Shown: positions 8,006 to 16,111 of the stretch, piece by piece
Numbering within the stretch: position 1 is the stretch's first letter
How the letters are laid out: each line of letters begins with the position of its first letter
Origin: Peptostreptococcaceae bacterium oral taxon 113 str. W5053
Lineage (GTDB): Bacteria; Bacillota; Clostridia; Tissierellales; Peptoniphilaceae
Reading direction: 5' to 3'
DNA: 64,000 nt
NCBI GenBank assembly: GCA_000467935.1
Contig: KI259798.1
Span: 1-64,000 of the forward strand
The notes under the pieces: model-generated
What the model saw: only the letters and a program-made list of their open reading frames with translations
Database searches by the model: none
What the model was told of the DNA's origin: nothing
Program-made: the position numbers and the translations under genes

Positions 8006-9157
8006 TTAACGAATTCTTTTTTTGATTTCTTTAAACAGCTCACCGAGAAAGACTTTCGGGTCCGAAGCGACTGTGCCTTCGTATTTGGTGGCACTGCCCG
8101 TACCTTTTAAACCGTGATATTTTCCGACTTTTTCAATGAGAGGAGCGGGATAAAGGTTTTTATCCCTTACCCTTAGATAAATTTTACCGGAAGGGCTTGC
8201 CAATATGACGATATCCGCTTCCAATTGATTCCCCAGAACACTAAGGTTTGCAGGTTCCTCTTTCAAAAGATAACAGATAATGCTGATTCCTCTGAGATAG
8301 GTTTTCATTTGATTTAAACAATCACGGTAGATTTCAAGGATACGTTCTTGAAGACACTGATTTTCTTCTTTTAAGACTTTTTCTCGAGCGAAAAAATCTT
8401 CATATCGTTCTATCATTTGAAAAAGTGATTGGGAATATTTTTGAGAAAGAAAGGTCAATTTATCCATCAGAAAAGAGTATTGATGAAATAATCGAGTTCC
8501 TGAGATAAAGCTGATTTTTAAACCTTCGGATACCTCTTTGGATTCTAATAAGCGCAAAGAAAAAATTTCCCCTGTGTTTTCCGGATAAGGCTTCATAGAG
8601 GGCATACTGTGAACTCCTTTGATATGAACAATACGCTTTTCTCCGGGGTAAAGTTTTTTTAACTGTTCCGGAATTCGTGGAGTCATATAAGTTCGAATAG
8701 GTAAAGCGGTTTCGACAACTTTTTGCGTCATTCGTTCAATATCCTTTTTCCAATGTAGAGGTAAAGAATTGATTGGAGAAAGAATCATATAGGCTTCATC
8801 CTCTGTTAATGTGAAATTTTTAGCTTCTACGCCGTAAAAACGGGAAAAAAGTCCCTTAAGAACCAAAGCGGTAGCATGGTGTTGTAAATAATCTTTATGA
8901 AAATCAGGATTTAATGTCATTTGGACTTCCTCTTCCAACAGATCTCGATTCAAAACGTGGACTGTCCGTCCTTCTTTTTCATAGAGACGAATGACCGGAA
9001 TGTCATCAATTTTTCCCTGTTCGATATGAATATTTTCGTCCGCAAAAAAAAGAGTTTGCTCAAAAATGACATGAAGCTCATCATCCTCTACCCATTTTTC
9101 TTTGGTTTTTGTTGTAAGTTCCGTTAAATAAGGATAGTTTAGGTAAATCTTTTCCAT
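8006..9157 (-). CDS. AlaX-L-like alanyl-tRNA editing protein with degenerate zinc site, DHHA1 domain
   Basis: A 383-residue protein matching the large AlaX layout: an N-terminal barrel, an AlaRS-type editing domain (about 85-230), a helical linker and a C-terminal DHHA1 domain (about 295-383, GLKGTGSATKYEG). Editing domains normally hold zinc with HxxxH and CxxxH. Here the first reads HHATA (93-97; second His replaced by Ala) and CGGTH aligns with SMKPY (187-191), directly before the conserved NTGEI (193-197... ENTGEI). Three of four ligands therefore appear lost. It may bind tRNA or nucleotides without deacylating Ser-tRNA(Ala). AGAGGTG precedes the ATG. Family call is good; activity is doubtful. 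Confidence 0.7.
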   Translation of the reverse strand: MEKIYLNYPYLTELTTKTKEKWVEDDELHVIFEQTLFFADENIHIEQGKIDDIPVIRLYEKEGRTVHVLNRDLLEEEVQMTLNPDFHKDYLQHHATALVLKGLFSRFYGVEAKNFTLTEDEAYMILSPINSLPLHWKKDIERMTQKVVETALPIRTYMTPRIPEQLKKLYPGEKRIVHIKGVHSMPSMKPYPENTGEIFSLRLLESKEVSEGLKISFISGTRLFHQYSFLMDKLTFLSQKYSQSLFQMIERYEDFFAREKVLKEENQCLQERILEIYRDCLNQMKTYLRGISIICYLLKEEPANLSVLGNQLEADIVILASPSGKIYLRVRDKNLYPAPLIEKVGKYHGLKGTGSATKYEGTVASDPKVFLGELFKEIKKRIR

Positions 9158-9457
9158 AGGCTCACCTCTTTTCCTTATTTTAGCATATTTTCATAAAATT
9201 TGTAAAAATCTGTACCCTCATAAATTTGTAAGTTATTTTGCAATATCAATTTATTTTGGAAATTATATTTTTCTCTATTTCCATAAGATTAAAAATTCTT
9301 TCATTTATGGTAATATGTGTATAACTCATATTGAATTTTCATGTGTTTAATCATTATCCATCTTTTACATGAAGTTGGATATGAATTGTTTTATCGGTAG
9401 TAAATTTATAGAGAATTGCAATTTGTAGAGTTGTTCTTAAAGGAAGGGGGGAAAATT
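9158..9457. other. AT-rich intergenic region upstream of the second two-component system
   Basis: Three hundred bases between divergent genes with no supportable ORF. An imperfect inverted repeat (GGAAAT near 9258 and ATTTCC near 9278) is visible. No strong -35/-10 pair could be chosen; several TA-rich hexamers compete. It must contain the promoters of the regulator gene to the right and the AlaX-like gene to the left. Confidence 0.4.
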
Positions 9458-10135
9458 GTGATTAAAATATTAATAGTTGAAGACAATAATGACATCAATG
9501 AATTATTAAGAGATATGTTAAGTCCGAATTATGAAGTGATTCAAACATATTCAGGAACGGAGGCGTTAACGCAATTTCAAATAAATAAGCCGGATCTGAT
9601 TTTATTGGATATTATGCTTCCGGGGAAAAACGGGGGGCAGGTTTTATCCGAAATCCGTGCGGTGAGCAATACGCCGGTAATTATGTTGACGGCAATCAGT
9701 CATAAAAAAAGTGTTGCCGAATTTTTGGTAAACGGTGCAGACGATTATGTTACCAAACCCTTTGATAAGGAAGAGTTACTTGCAAGAATTTTGGTATGTT
9801 TAAGGAATAAAGAGGGGAAAGAGATGCTTCATCCTCAGTTTTGCGGACTGGAATTGGATTTAGAACGTTTTGAATTGAAAAAAGGACAGGCAAGTATCCC
9901 CTTGCGGTTAAAAGAAATGGAAATTTTAAACTGTTTGTTTCAACATCCAAAACAAATATTTACTAAAGAAAAATTATATGAAACGGTTTGGGGTGAAAAG
10001 TATTTGCCTGGGGATAATGTTTTAAATACGCATTTAAGTAATTTGCGTAAGAAAATAAAACAATTGGATGAAAATGAATATATTGAAACAGTTTGGGGAT
10101 TGGGAATTCGACTTAAAAGAGGATGTGAAAAATAA
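9458..10135 (+). CDS. OmpR-family response regulator (second peptide-resistance system)
   Basis: A 225-residue regulator. I chose the GTG at 9458 because AAGGAAGGGGGG precedes it; a longer in-frame extension to 9416 lacks a ribosome site and a conserved sequence. The receiver has E8-D9, phosphoacceptor D51 in LLDIMLP, and K100 in TKPFD. The winged-helix domain ends VWGLGIRLKRG. Its partner kinase starts 1 nt after its stop. The ABC transporter genes it probably controls converge from the other side (11066-12759), and a direct repeat in their promoter is a candidate binding site. Confidence 0.9.
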   Translation: MIKILIVEDNNDINELLRDMLSPNYEVIQTYSGTEALTQFQINKPDLILLDIMLPGKNGGQVLSEIRAVSNTPVIMLTAISHKKSVAEFLVNGADDYVTKPFDKEELLARILVCLRNKEGKEMLHPQFCGLELDLERFELKKGQASIPLRLKEMEILNCLFQHPKQIFTKEKLYETVWGEKYLPGDNVLNTHLSNLRKKIKQLDENEYIETVWGLGIRLKRGCEK

Positions 10136-10136
10136 A

Positions 10137-11018
10137 ATGAAGGTTTTATTGATTATACTCTTTTTAATTATTTTCGCATTATTGATATACATTTTTTCGA
10201 TACAATATGCATTGTGGAGATTGAAAAAAAATATTGAACAAAAAAAACGTACGAATAGTAATGTACGTTTAATGAATCCTTCTTCTTTTAAAATATTGGA
10301 AAATTTAGTTGATGAATATAATTACCTATTTGATCAAATAAAAGAGAACCAACTGGACTATCAGCGCAATCGTTTTATTCTTGAACAAACTCTGCATAAT
10401 ATCAGTCATGATATAAGAACACCGCTTACTGTTGCCTCAGGCTATGTTCAAATATTAAAAAAAGAACAGTCTGTTCAACCTCAGTTACTTAAAATTGAAA
10501 TTGCCTTAAAGACTATTTCAAAAAGATTAGAGGAGCTATTGCTTTACCAAAATCTTTTGGAGCAAAATATTCGAGTTGAATGGGAAAAAGTGGATATTTC
10601 CAATTTATTGAAAGAACAATTATTATCCATGTATGATGCTTTTACGGAAAGAAAATTTCAAGTAAAACTGGAAATTGAAGAGACTGTTCTTTTAGAATTG
10701 GATCCGGATATCATGCAAAGAATACTGACAAATATTTTGGGAAATGTACTTAAGCATGGAGAAAAGCTGCTTGAGATTCAATTAACACGACAGCCAAAGC
10801 TCATTCAACTACGCATTCGTAATGCGTCAAATCAGGAGATTCAAAATCTTGAACAATTGACAAATCGATTTTATCTTGAAGATTTATCGACAAGTGAAAA
10901 ATCTTCGGGATTAGGTCTTTATATTGCAAAAGAATTAGTTGAATTAACCGGCGGAATATTGAAACTAACATATCAAAATAACTTATTTGAAGTTCTTATT
11001 CAATGGCCGAGCAAGTAA
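10137..11018 (+). CDS. Minimal sensor histidine kinase
   Basis: A 293-residue kinase starting at ATG 10137, one base after the regulator stop; an upstream in-frame ATG (10068) lies inside the regulator gene. It has one strong N-terminal membrane helix (about 2-24), a basic linker and a dimerisation domain with HNISHDIRTP (H91). The N-box is RILTNILGNVLKHG and the G2 box SSGLGLY. The G1 box (DxGxG) is not recognisable; RNASNQE stands at that place. With almost no outside domain it should sense within the membrane or through the transporter, as reported for BceS/SpaK-like kinases (family knowledge). Confidence 0.85.
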   Translation: MKVLLIILFLIIFALLIYIFSIQYALWRLKKNIEQKKRTNSNVRLMNPSSFKILENLVDEYNYLFDQIKENQLDYQRNRFILEQTLHNISHDIRTPLTVASGYVQILKKEQSVQPQLLKIEIALKTISKRLEELLLYQNLLEQNIRVEWEKVDISNLLKEQLLSMYDAFTERKFQVKLEIEETVLLELDPDIMQRILTNILGNVLKHGEKLLEIQLTRQPKLIQLRIRNASNQEIQNLEQLTNRFYLEDLSTSEKSSGLGLYIAKELVELTGGILKLTYQNNLFEVLIQWPSK

Positions 11019-11064
11019 AAACTCCAAGTCAGGAATTATCAGCACAATAACTTGGAGTTTTTTT
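11018..11064. terminator. Bidirectional terminator between the converging kinase and permease genes
   Basis: ACTCCAAGT (11021-11029) pairs with ACTTGGAGT (11050-11058); A and T tracts flank the arms, so it can serve both strands. Confidence 0.85.
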
Positions 11065-11065
11065 A

Positions 11066-11836
11066 TTATAGAGTTTTCTTTTTAAAGATGCAGTAAGCAA
11101 TGAAATTTGATAATAGCATAGTGCTTATTGAATAAAGAAAATTGTTTTGCCAATGGACTTCATTCATATTTACAAGCCAGGCCGTATCTGAATTTAATTG
11201 AAAAGCGATGTAATTAAACCATTCATTTTTCGTAACAAGTGAAATGATTGTAATGGCAAGAGGGATGACAACCGCCGTGATGACGGCGCCGACACCGGAA
11301 AATAAACTATAAACAGTGACGGTTGCTATGGAAAAGATGGCCAACATATTGATATATTGCAGACCGATCACTTGCAATAAATGTAGTTGAAAGTCTCCGT
11401 TTAGATTCCCCCATCCGTTTTTAATGCCTCCGGCAAGTATGCAAACGGCATAATAAAATATCAACTCAAGTAAGAACGCAAGCGCAAAAACAATAAACTT
11501 TGACAGAAAGTATTGACTTCGAGTAATTCCGATAGTAATAATATTTTTATAGGTTTTTCGAGATAAATCAAAACCGATAATCATAATAAATATGGGCAAA
11601 CCGAAATAAATCAGAATACTACTCATATGAGAGATGGCTTGTGCAGAATAATCGGCTGTCCATTTGACTCCTTCTAAGATTGTTTGACCGCTTGTTTCAG
11701 GGTTGTTTATATTTACGGATCCGATTGATTCGGTCAGTATAGATAATATTTGAACAATACTTAAAAACAGTAGCGTAATATAGAAACCGGGTGATTTGAA
11801 TAAACGATATAAATCGGCTTTAATAAAATGTAACAT
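11066..11836 (-). CDS. ABC-2-type permease (BcrB/LanE-like)
   Basis: A 256-residue integral membrane protein with six hydrophobic segments (about 15-37, 70-100, 110-135, 150-180, 185-205, 232-250) and the ABC-2 opening MLHFIKADLYRLFKSPGF. It follows its ATPase gene by 2 nt and should form a dimeric channel with it to remove bacitracin- or lantibiotic-like peptides. Only one permease gene is present, unlike the LanE/LanG pair at 1783-3263, so BcrAB-type organisation fits better. The substrate is unknown. Confidence 0.75.
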   Translation of the reverse strand: MLHFIKADLYRLFKSPGFYITLLFLSIVQILSILTESIGSVNINNPETSGQTILEGVKWTADYSAQAISHMSSILIYFGLPIFIMIIGFDLSRKTYKNIITIGITRSQYFLSKFIVFALAFLLELIFYYAVCILAGGIKNGWGNLNGDFQLHLLQVIGLQYINMLAIFSIATVTVYSLFSGVGAVITAVVIPLAITIISLVTKNEWFNYIAFQLNSDTAWLVNMNEVHWQNNFLYSISTMLLSNFIAYCIFKKKTL

Positions 11837-11838
11837 TA

Positions 11839-12759
11839 TTATTCCTCCTTTGATGAATCGATAAGTTGACTGAAATATTCTTCAAGACGTTGTTTCGTAT
11901 AATGAATACCGTTAATCGGGATATTCTCTGCTACTAAAGCTTTCGTGATGGCATTTATTTGATTTAATTCTCCGAAAATATGGAGCTGTTGCTGATGGAC
12001 GACTTTGATTTTTAAGGATAATTGTTCTTGGAGAAATTGGCTGGCCTTTTCAATTTCAGTAGTTTCCAAAATAATAAAATCATTATTTAATTGATCAAAT
12101 TCATGCTTAGAAATTTCCCTGATAAACATTCCGTTGTCTAAAAAACTAAAACGAGTAGCAATTTGATACAGCTCACTTAAGATGTGACTTGAAATGATAA
12201 TTGTCATTCCATATTCTTTATTTAGATTTTGAATAAGTTGTCGAAATTCGATAATAGCCAGCGGATCAAGACCGTTGATCGGTTCATCTAAAATAAGAAA
12301 ATCTGGCTTTGAGAGAATTGCGATAGCAATTCCCAATTTTTGTTTCATTCCCAAGGAAAATTTTTTAAATTTTTTGGAGCCGGTGTCTGTTAAATGAACA
12401 AGGCTTAAAGTATCTTGAATAATTTTTTCGGCATGGACAATGCCGCGTAATTTACAATAGTACCGAAGGTTTTCGGAAGCGGTCAATTGGTCGTAGGCAA
12501 CAGGGATTTCAATAACAGAGCCGGTACGTTTTAGCGCTATGCTCCGTTCTTTGTCGGTGGATGAACCGAATAAAGAAATAGTACCGGATGTCGGTTCAAT
12601 TAACTGTGTAATTAATTTGAGAAGCGTTGTTTTTCCTGCACCGTTTTTACCGATAAGTCCATATATATCGCCTTCTCGAATAGTCAAAGAGACATTTTGC
12701 ACGGCATAATTTTGGCTGTATTGTTTGGACAGGTTTTTGACTTCTAATATAGTTTTCAT
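11839..12759 (-). CDS. ABC transporter ATPase (BcrA/LanF-like, E-loop type)
   Basis: 306 residues from the ATG at 12757-12759, chosen because AGAGGAGTG precedes it; the frame is open 19 codons further without a ribosome site. Walker A is GKNGAGKTT (37-45), signature SLGMKQ (135-140), Walker B FLILDEP, switch SSHIL. As in the ATPase at 1077, the Q-loop glutamine is replaced: SVIEIP with E84. The last 80 residues form the accessory domain typical of BcrA-like proteins. It converges on the regulator/kinase pair at 9458-11018, likely its regulator. Confidence 0.85.
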   Translation of the reverse strand: MKTILEVKNLSKQYSQNYAVQNVSLTIREGDIYGLIGKNGAGKTTLLKLITQLIEPTSGTISLFGSSTDKERSIALKRTGSVIEIPVAYDQLTASENLRYYCKLRGIVHAEKIIQDTLSLVHLTDTGSKKFKKFSLGMKQKLGIAIAILSKPDFLILDEPINGLDPLAIIEFRQLIQNLNKEYGMTIIISSHILSELYQIATRFSFLDNGMFIREISKHEFDQLNNDFIILETTEIEKASQFLQEQLSLKIKVVHQQQLHIFGELNQINAITKALVAENIPINGIHYTKQRLEEYFSQLIDSSKEE

Positions 12760-12821
12760 GATATTCACTCCTCTATTAATTTCTTTGATAAATATAGCAT
12801 ACCCTGCAAATTTCAAATAAT

Positions 12822-12839
12822 TCTAAACGAAATCTAAAC
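12822..12839 (-). promoter_or_regulatory. Direct repeat with 11-nt period, candidate response-regulator operator
   Basis: TCTAAAC occurs at 12822-12828 and again at 12833-12839 (GTTTAGA twice on the transcribed strand), exactly one helical turn apart. It lies about 20 nt upstream of a plausible -10 (TATGCT, 12796-12801 read on the minus strand) where a good -35 is missing. Activator-dependent promoters of OmpR-family regulators have this geometry. The regulator at 9458 is the obvious candidate; inference. Confidence 0.5.
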
Positions 12840-12999
12840 AGATTATAAAATCATACAGTGGATTAAAAAATTTGAAAATAGGAATGTGACAAGAATTGAT
12901 CTCGTGGCGATTGCTTTGCGATAACTCAATTGACTGCGGTATTCGACCTGTATTCAATTCTAAAAGGCATTCATGGATATTGTGATCATTTTGGTAATA

Positions 13000-13028
13000 T
13001 TGAGGACTTGACGCAGTTTAGTTATAAT
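13000..13028 (+). promoter_or_regulatory. Sigma-A-type promoter for the methyltransferase gene
   Basis: TTGAGG (13000-13005), 17 nt, TATAAT (13023-13028), 66 nt before the ATG. Nothing else stands out in the 12840-13094 intergenic sequence. Confidence 0.7.
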
Positions 13029-13094
13029 AGGGAGAAAGATAAAACGAGATGCATAAAGGGAATACGAATGTAAGATGAAAAGGAGAGATAAATT

Positions 13095-13895
13095 ATGGAT
13101 TTTATGAAAATTTGTGAAATAAATGATGATTTTATTCGCAATGAGGAATTATACAAATTTTTTGATGAAGAAAAAAGACTTTTAGGCAAATCGGGTCAGG
13201 TGGAAAAGATTACAACATTAAGAGAAATTAAAAAATTTATACACAAAGAATCAAAAGTATTGGATGTCGGTGCTGCTACCGGAGTTTATACGATACCATT
13301 GGCTAAAGAGGTAAAAGAGGTTGTGGCATTTGAGCCGTCTATAAATAATTATCAACAATTAGTCAAGAAAATAGAAAAGGAACATTTATTAAATGTCACT
13401 GCTGTAAATAAAAGTTCACTGGAATTTGATGATTTGAAAAACGGCTGTTTCGATATTGTTCTTCTGTTCGGACCTATGTATCACTTATCAAGTGAAAAAG
13501 ATAGAAACTGTACCTTGCAGGAGGCAAAAAGAGTTGTTAAAGAAGACGGATATATTTTCATTGCTTTTATCAATCATGATATGATTCCAATGACGGAGAC
13601 AGTTTATGACTTTAATTTTTTTGAGTCAAAAGGTTATAACTATCAAACTCAAAGACTGGTCAATAGACCTTTTATTTTCTTTACATTATCAGAGTGTCAA
13701 AAGATGCTGGAAAAAGCAGGGTTTAAGATCGAAAAGAAAATAGCTTCCAGTGGTTTTTCCGAGTTGTTAAAGGATAAAATAAATGAAATGAGCGAAACCG
13801 CTTACAATAGATATCTTGATTGGCATCTAAGTCATTGTGACAAAGAAGAATTGTTGGGAGCGAGCAATCATTTTTTATTTACATGCAAAAAGTAG
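13095..13895 (+). CDS. Class I SAM-dependent methyltransferase
   Basis: A 266-residue cytoplasmic protein with a Rossmann methyltransferase core: motif I VLDVGAATGVYT (about 55-66), the acidic end of strand 2 in VVAFEPS, motif IV/post-I region FDIVLLFGPMYHL, and a methyltransf_11-like LQEAKRVVKEDGYIFIAF. The substrate cannot be told; small molecules or antibiotics are possible given the neighbouring resistance genes. AAAAGGAGAG precedes the ATG, and a clear promoter makes it a single-gene unit. Base composition is AT-rich like the preceding regulator/ABC block. Confidence 0.8.
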   Translation: MDFMKICEINDDFIRNEELYKFFDEEKRLLGKSGQVEKITTLREIKKFIHKESKVLDVGAATGVYTIPLAKEVKEVVAFEPSINNYQQLVKKIEKEHLLNVTAVNKSSLEFDDLKNGCFDIVLLFGPMYHLSSEKDRNCTLQEAKRVVKEDGYIFIAFINHDMIPMTETVYDFNFFESKGYNYQTQRLVNRPFIFFTLSECQKMLEKAGFKIEKKIASSGFSELLKDKINEMSETAYNRYLDWHLSHCDKEELLGASNHFLFTCKK

Positions 13896-13971
13896 CGGAT
13901 CAGTTTTTTTATTAAAAAAATCCATGCAGTTGTACTCTTTATTTATGAGCAAAGTGAATAAGTGACGGTCT

Positions 13972-14069
13972 AAATCTCCTATCTTGTGTATACATTCCAT
14001 GTAAAAATCTTCTTCTATGTGAATGATTTTAGGGTGGTAATTTAAACCATAATACAGGATAGGAGATTT
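13972..14069. repeat. 98-bp sequence bounded by perfect 12-bp inverted repeats
   Basis: AAATCTCCTATC (13972-13983) and GATAGGAGATTT (14058-14069) are perfect inverted repeats. TGTAT (13987-13991) and ATACA (14052-14056) can extend the stem, and an inner AAAATC/GATTTT hairpin is possible. Downstream lies CCGC and a T-rich tract. It may be the methyltransferase terminator, a structured leader of the downstream exporter transcript, or a small MITE; no target duplication is evident. Confidence 0.5.
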
Positions 14070-14207
14070 CCGCTTTTTATTTTTTTACTTGTAACATATG
14101 TATTGTAATCTTATCGGGTAGAAGATTTTTTGTAATTGACTAATTGACGATATTTCTAAATAGTGATAAACTTATAAAGCAAATGATTAAAGAAAGGAGG
14201 GTGCAAA

Positions 14208-14231
14208 ATGATTCGATTAAGAAGAAAATAA
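14208..14231 (+). CDS. Leader peptide MIRLRRK
   Basis: ATG ATT CGA TTA AGA AGA AAA TAA, six nucleotides after a perfect GGAGGG. Four of the seven residues are basic. Its likely role is to let the translating ribosome report inhibition to the downstream terminator, not to act as a protein. Its short length and position are like leader peptides of antibiotic-inducible exporters; coding is inferred from the ribosome site and RNA layout. Confidence 0.65.
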   Translation: MIRLRRK

Positions 14232-14302
14232 AACAAAATAGAACCCTCCATCAACGATAAGACAATAACAGGAGGGAAATATTCCCATCATAAAGAATTT
14301 AC

Positions 14303-14326
14303 GCACCTTTGTGAGGGTGCTTTTTT
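14303..14326 (+). terminator. Attenuator terminator before the exporter genes
   Basis: GCACCTT (14303-14309) pairs with AGGGTGC (14314-14320) (one G-U) around a TGTG loop, followed by six T. It sits between the leader peptide and the exporter start at 14354. Confidence 0.8.
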
Positions 14327-14353
14327 ATTGCTTTTTTGAAAGAAGGTGTTTAT

Positions 14354-16111
14354 GTGTTTAAGGGTTTTAAGAAAATCCGATGGTATATATGGAAGAAGAG
14401 AAAATATTACGGCATCTACATTCTATCCTCCTTATTAAGCGGATATTTTACCATGCTTCCTCCAAAAATTATCGGAAATATGATTGATATTATTCAAAAA
14501 GAAACATTGACCATGCCTCAATTGATTGAAAATATAATGTTGTTGGCAGTGATGGCTTTCTCCATTTATATTTTGGATTACTTATGGGCTTATCATTTGT
14601 TTACAGCATCGGATACACTCGGGTATTTTTACAGAAATCATTTGATGGATAAGCTTTTGGAGGAGAGTCCGGTGTTCTATGAAAAATTTCCATCCGGAGA
14701 ATTGATGGCTTACATGACCAATGATATTTCCAATATTGTAGAAATGGCGGGCTATGGCATCCTGTGTATCGGTGACGGGATTATTTTTCCGATCATCGTT
14801 ATCGGTTTTATGGTGGCGACCACTTCTTGGCAATTGACTTTGGCATGTCTGTCTCCACTTCCTATTTTTCTTTGGATTTTAAAAAATATGAGCAAGCAAA
14901 TCTATCCGCTATTTGATATCAGTCAAGAGGCATTTTCCGATTTGAACAATCAGGTGGTGGAAAATGTGTCCGGCGTTCGAGTGATTCGTGCCTTCGTGAT
15001 GGAGGAACGGGAAGAAAGTAAGTTTAAAGCGTTATCCTATAATATCTATGAGAAAAATCTTCGGGTGATGCGTATGAATGCATTATATTTTCCTTTGGCG
15101 AAGATAGGGCAGATGTTGATTTATATCATCGCCTTGATTTATGGAGCGTATCTTTTAAAACATTCTCAAATCACGATAGGAAATTTATTCAGCTTTTTTA
15201 TTTATTTAAGTCTTCTGGTGTGGCCCATGTTTGCCTTATCCGATATATTTATGGTGCAGGAGAGAGGAAAGGTGGCATTGGATCGTGTAGAGCGATTGTT
15301 GACTTATCCTTCGGACATAAAAGATAAAGAAGATGCGCAAAGCCTTTTTCACTTTGAGCGTGCGGAATTTAAAAATTTCTCTTTTCGCTATCCCAAAAGC
15401 GAGGCGGACGTATTAAAGGATATTTCCTTTTCTTTCACTCAAGGGCAAACTTTGGGGATTGTAGGCAAGACAGGCAGCGGAAAGACGGCGCTGATTCAAC
15501 AATGGCTTCGCTATTATCCTTTACAGAAAGAATTTTTCATAAACGGGCAGCCGGTGACGGATTACACAAGGGTTTCTCTTCGAGAGAAAATCGGGTATGT
15601 GAGTCAGGAGCAAATTATTTTTTCCATGAGCATTCGAAATAATATTTTGGCATCCAAACCGGAAGCATCGGAAGAAGAATTAAATGGTGCCGTATCCATG
15701 GCGGATTTTGAAAAGGATTTGGCGCAATTGTCCGAAGGTTTGGATACCATGGCCGGCGAAAAGGGCGTAGCGCTAAGCGGCGGGCAAAAACAGCGGATTG
15801 CCATTGCCCGTGCTTTGATTAAAAATCCGGAGATTTTGATTCTGGATGATGCTCTAAGCGCAGTGGATGCACAAACGGAAAGTCATATTTTAGACGCTTT
15901 GGAAAAAGCGGGAAAGAAAAGGTCTTTGATTATCGCCGCTCATCGTTTAAGTGCCGTGAAAGGAGCGGATCTGATTCTCGTTTTGGATCAGGGTCGTATT
16001 GCGGACAGAGGGACGCACGAGGAATTGATTCAAAGAGACGGGTGGTATAAAGAGCAATATCAATTACAGCAAATGGAGGAGGGATACGATGCAATTCCGG
16101 ACAGTGAATAA
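14354..16111 (+). CDS. Heterodimeric ABC multidrug exporter, subunit with degenerate catalytic site (BmrC-like)
   Basis: A 585-residue half-transporter: six membrane helices (about 10-310) then an ATPase domain. I place the start at GTG 14354 with GAAGGTG five nt upstream; a TTG at 14336 overlaps the attenuator T tract and is less likely. Walker A is GKTGSGKT and the signature canonical (LSGGQKQ), but Walker B reads ILILDDALS with Asp instead of the catalytic Glu. Its signature should complete the active site formed with the partner's Walker A/B. The next gene starts 23 nt before this one's stop. BmrCD, LmrCD and TM287/288 have this asymmetry (family knowledge). Confidence 0.9.
   Translation: MFKGFKKIRWYIWKKRKYYGIYILSSLLSGYFTMLPPKIIGNMIDIIQKETLTMPQLIENIMLLAVMAFSIYILDYLWAYHLFTASDTLGYFYRNHLMDKLLEESPVFYEKFPSGELMAYMTNDISNIVEMAGYGILCIGDGIIFPIIVIGFMVATTSWQLTLACLSPLPIFLWILKNMSKQIYPLFDISQEAFSDLNNQVVENVSGVRVIRAFVMEEREESKFKALSYNIYEKNLRVMRMNALYFPLAKIGQMLIYIIALIYGAYLLKHSQITIGNLFSFFIYLSLLVWPMFALSDIFMVQERGKVALDRVERLLTYPSDIKDKEDAQSLFHFERAEFKNFSFRYPKSEADVLKDISFSFTQGQTLGIVGKTGSGKTALIQQWLRYYPLQKEFFINGQPVTDYTRVSLREKIGYVSQEQIIFSMSIRNNILASKPEASEEELNGAVSMADFEKDLAQLSEGLDTMAGEKGVALSGGQKQRIAIARALIKNPEILILDDALSAVDAQTESHILDALEKAGKKRSLIIAAHRLSAVKGADLILVLDQGRIADRGTHEELIQRDGWYKEQYQLQQMEEGYDAIPDSE

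Larger units (their letters stand above)
14196..14326 (+). promoter_or_regulatory. Leader-peptide attenuator of the ABC drug exporter
   Basis: In order: a strong ribosome site GGAGGG (14196-14201), a 7-codon ORF (14208-14231), ACCCTCC (14243-14249), a second GGAGGG (14271-14276), and a terminator (14303-14326). ACCCTCC can pair with the leader ribosome site or, through its CCCTCC, with the second GGAGGG. The octamer GAGGGTGC occurs both at the leader ribosome site (14197-14204) and as the terminator 3' arm (14313-14320), so the terminator 5' arm can choose between them. This is the layout expected for ribosome-mediated attenuation, as known for bmrCD-type drug exporters. Confidence 0.75.

Noticed and set aside
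14336..14353. TTG at 14336 as the exporter start
   Set aside because: It overlaps the attenuator's T-rich region and has no ribosome site; GTG at 14354 has GAAGGTG at correct spacing.
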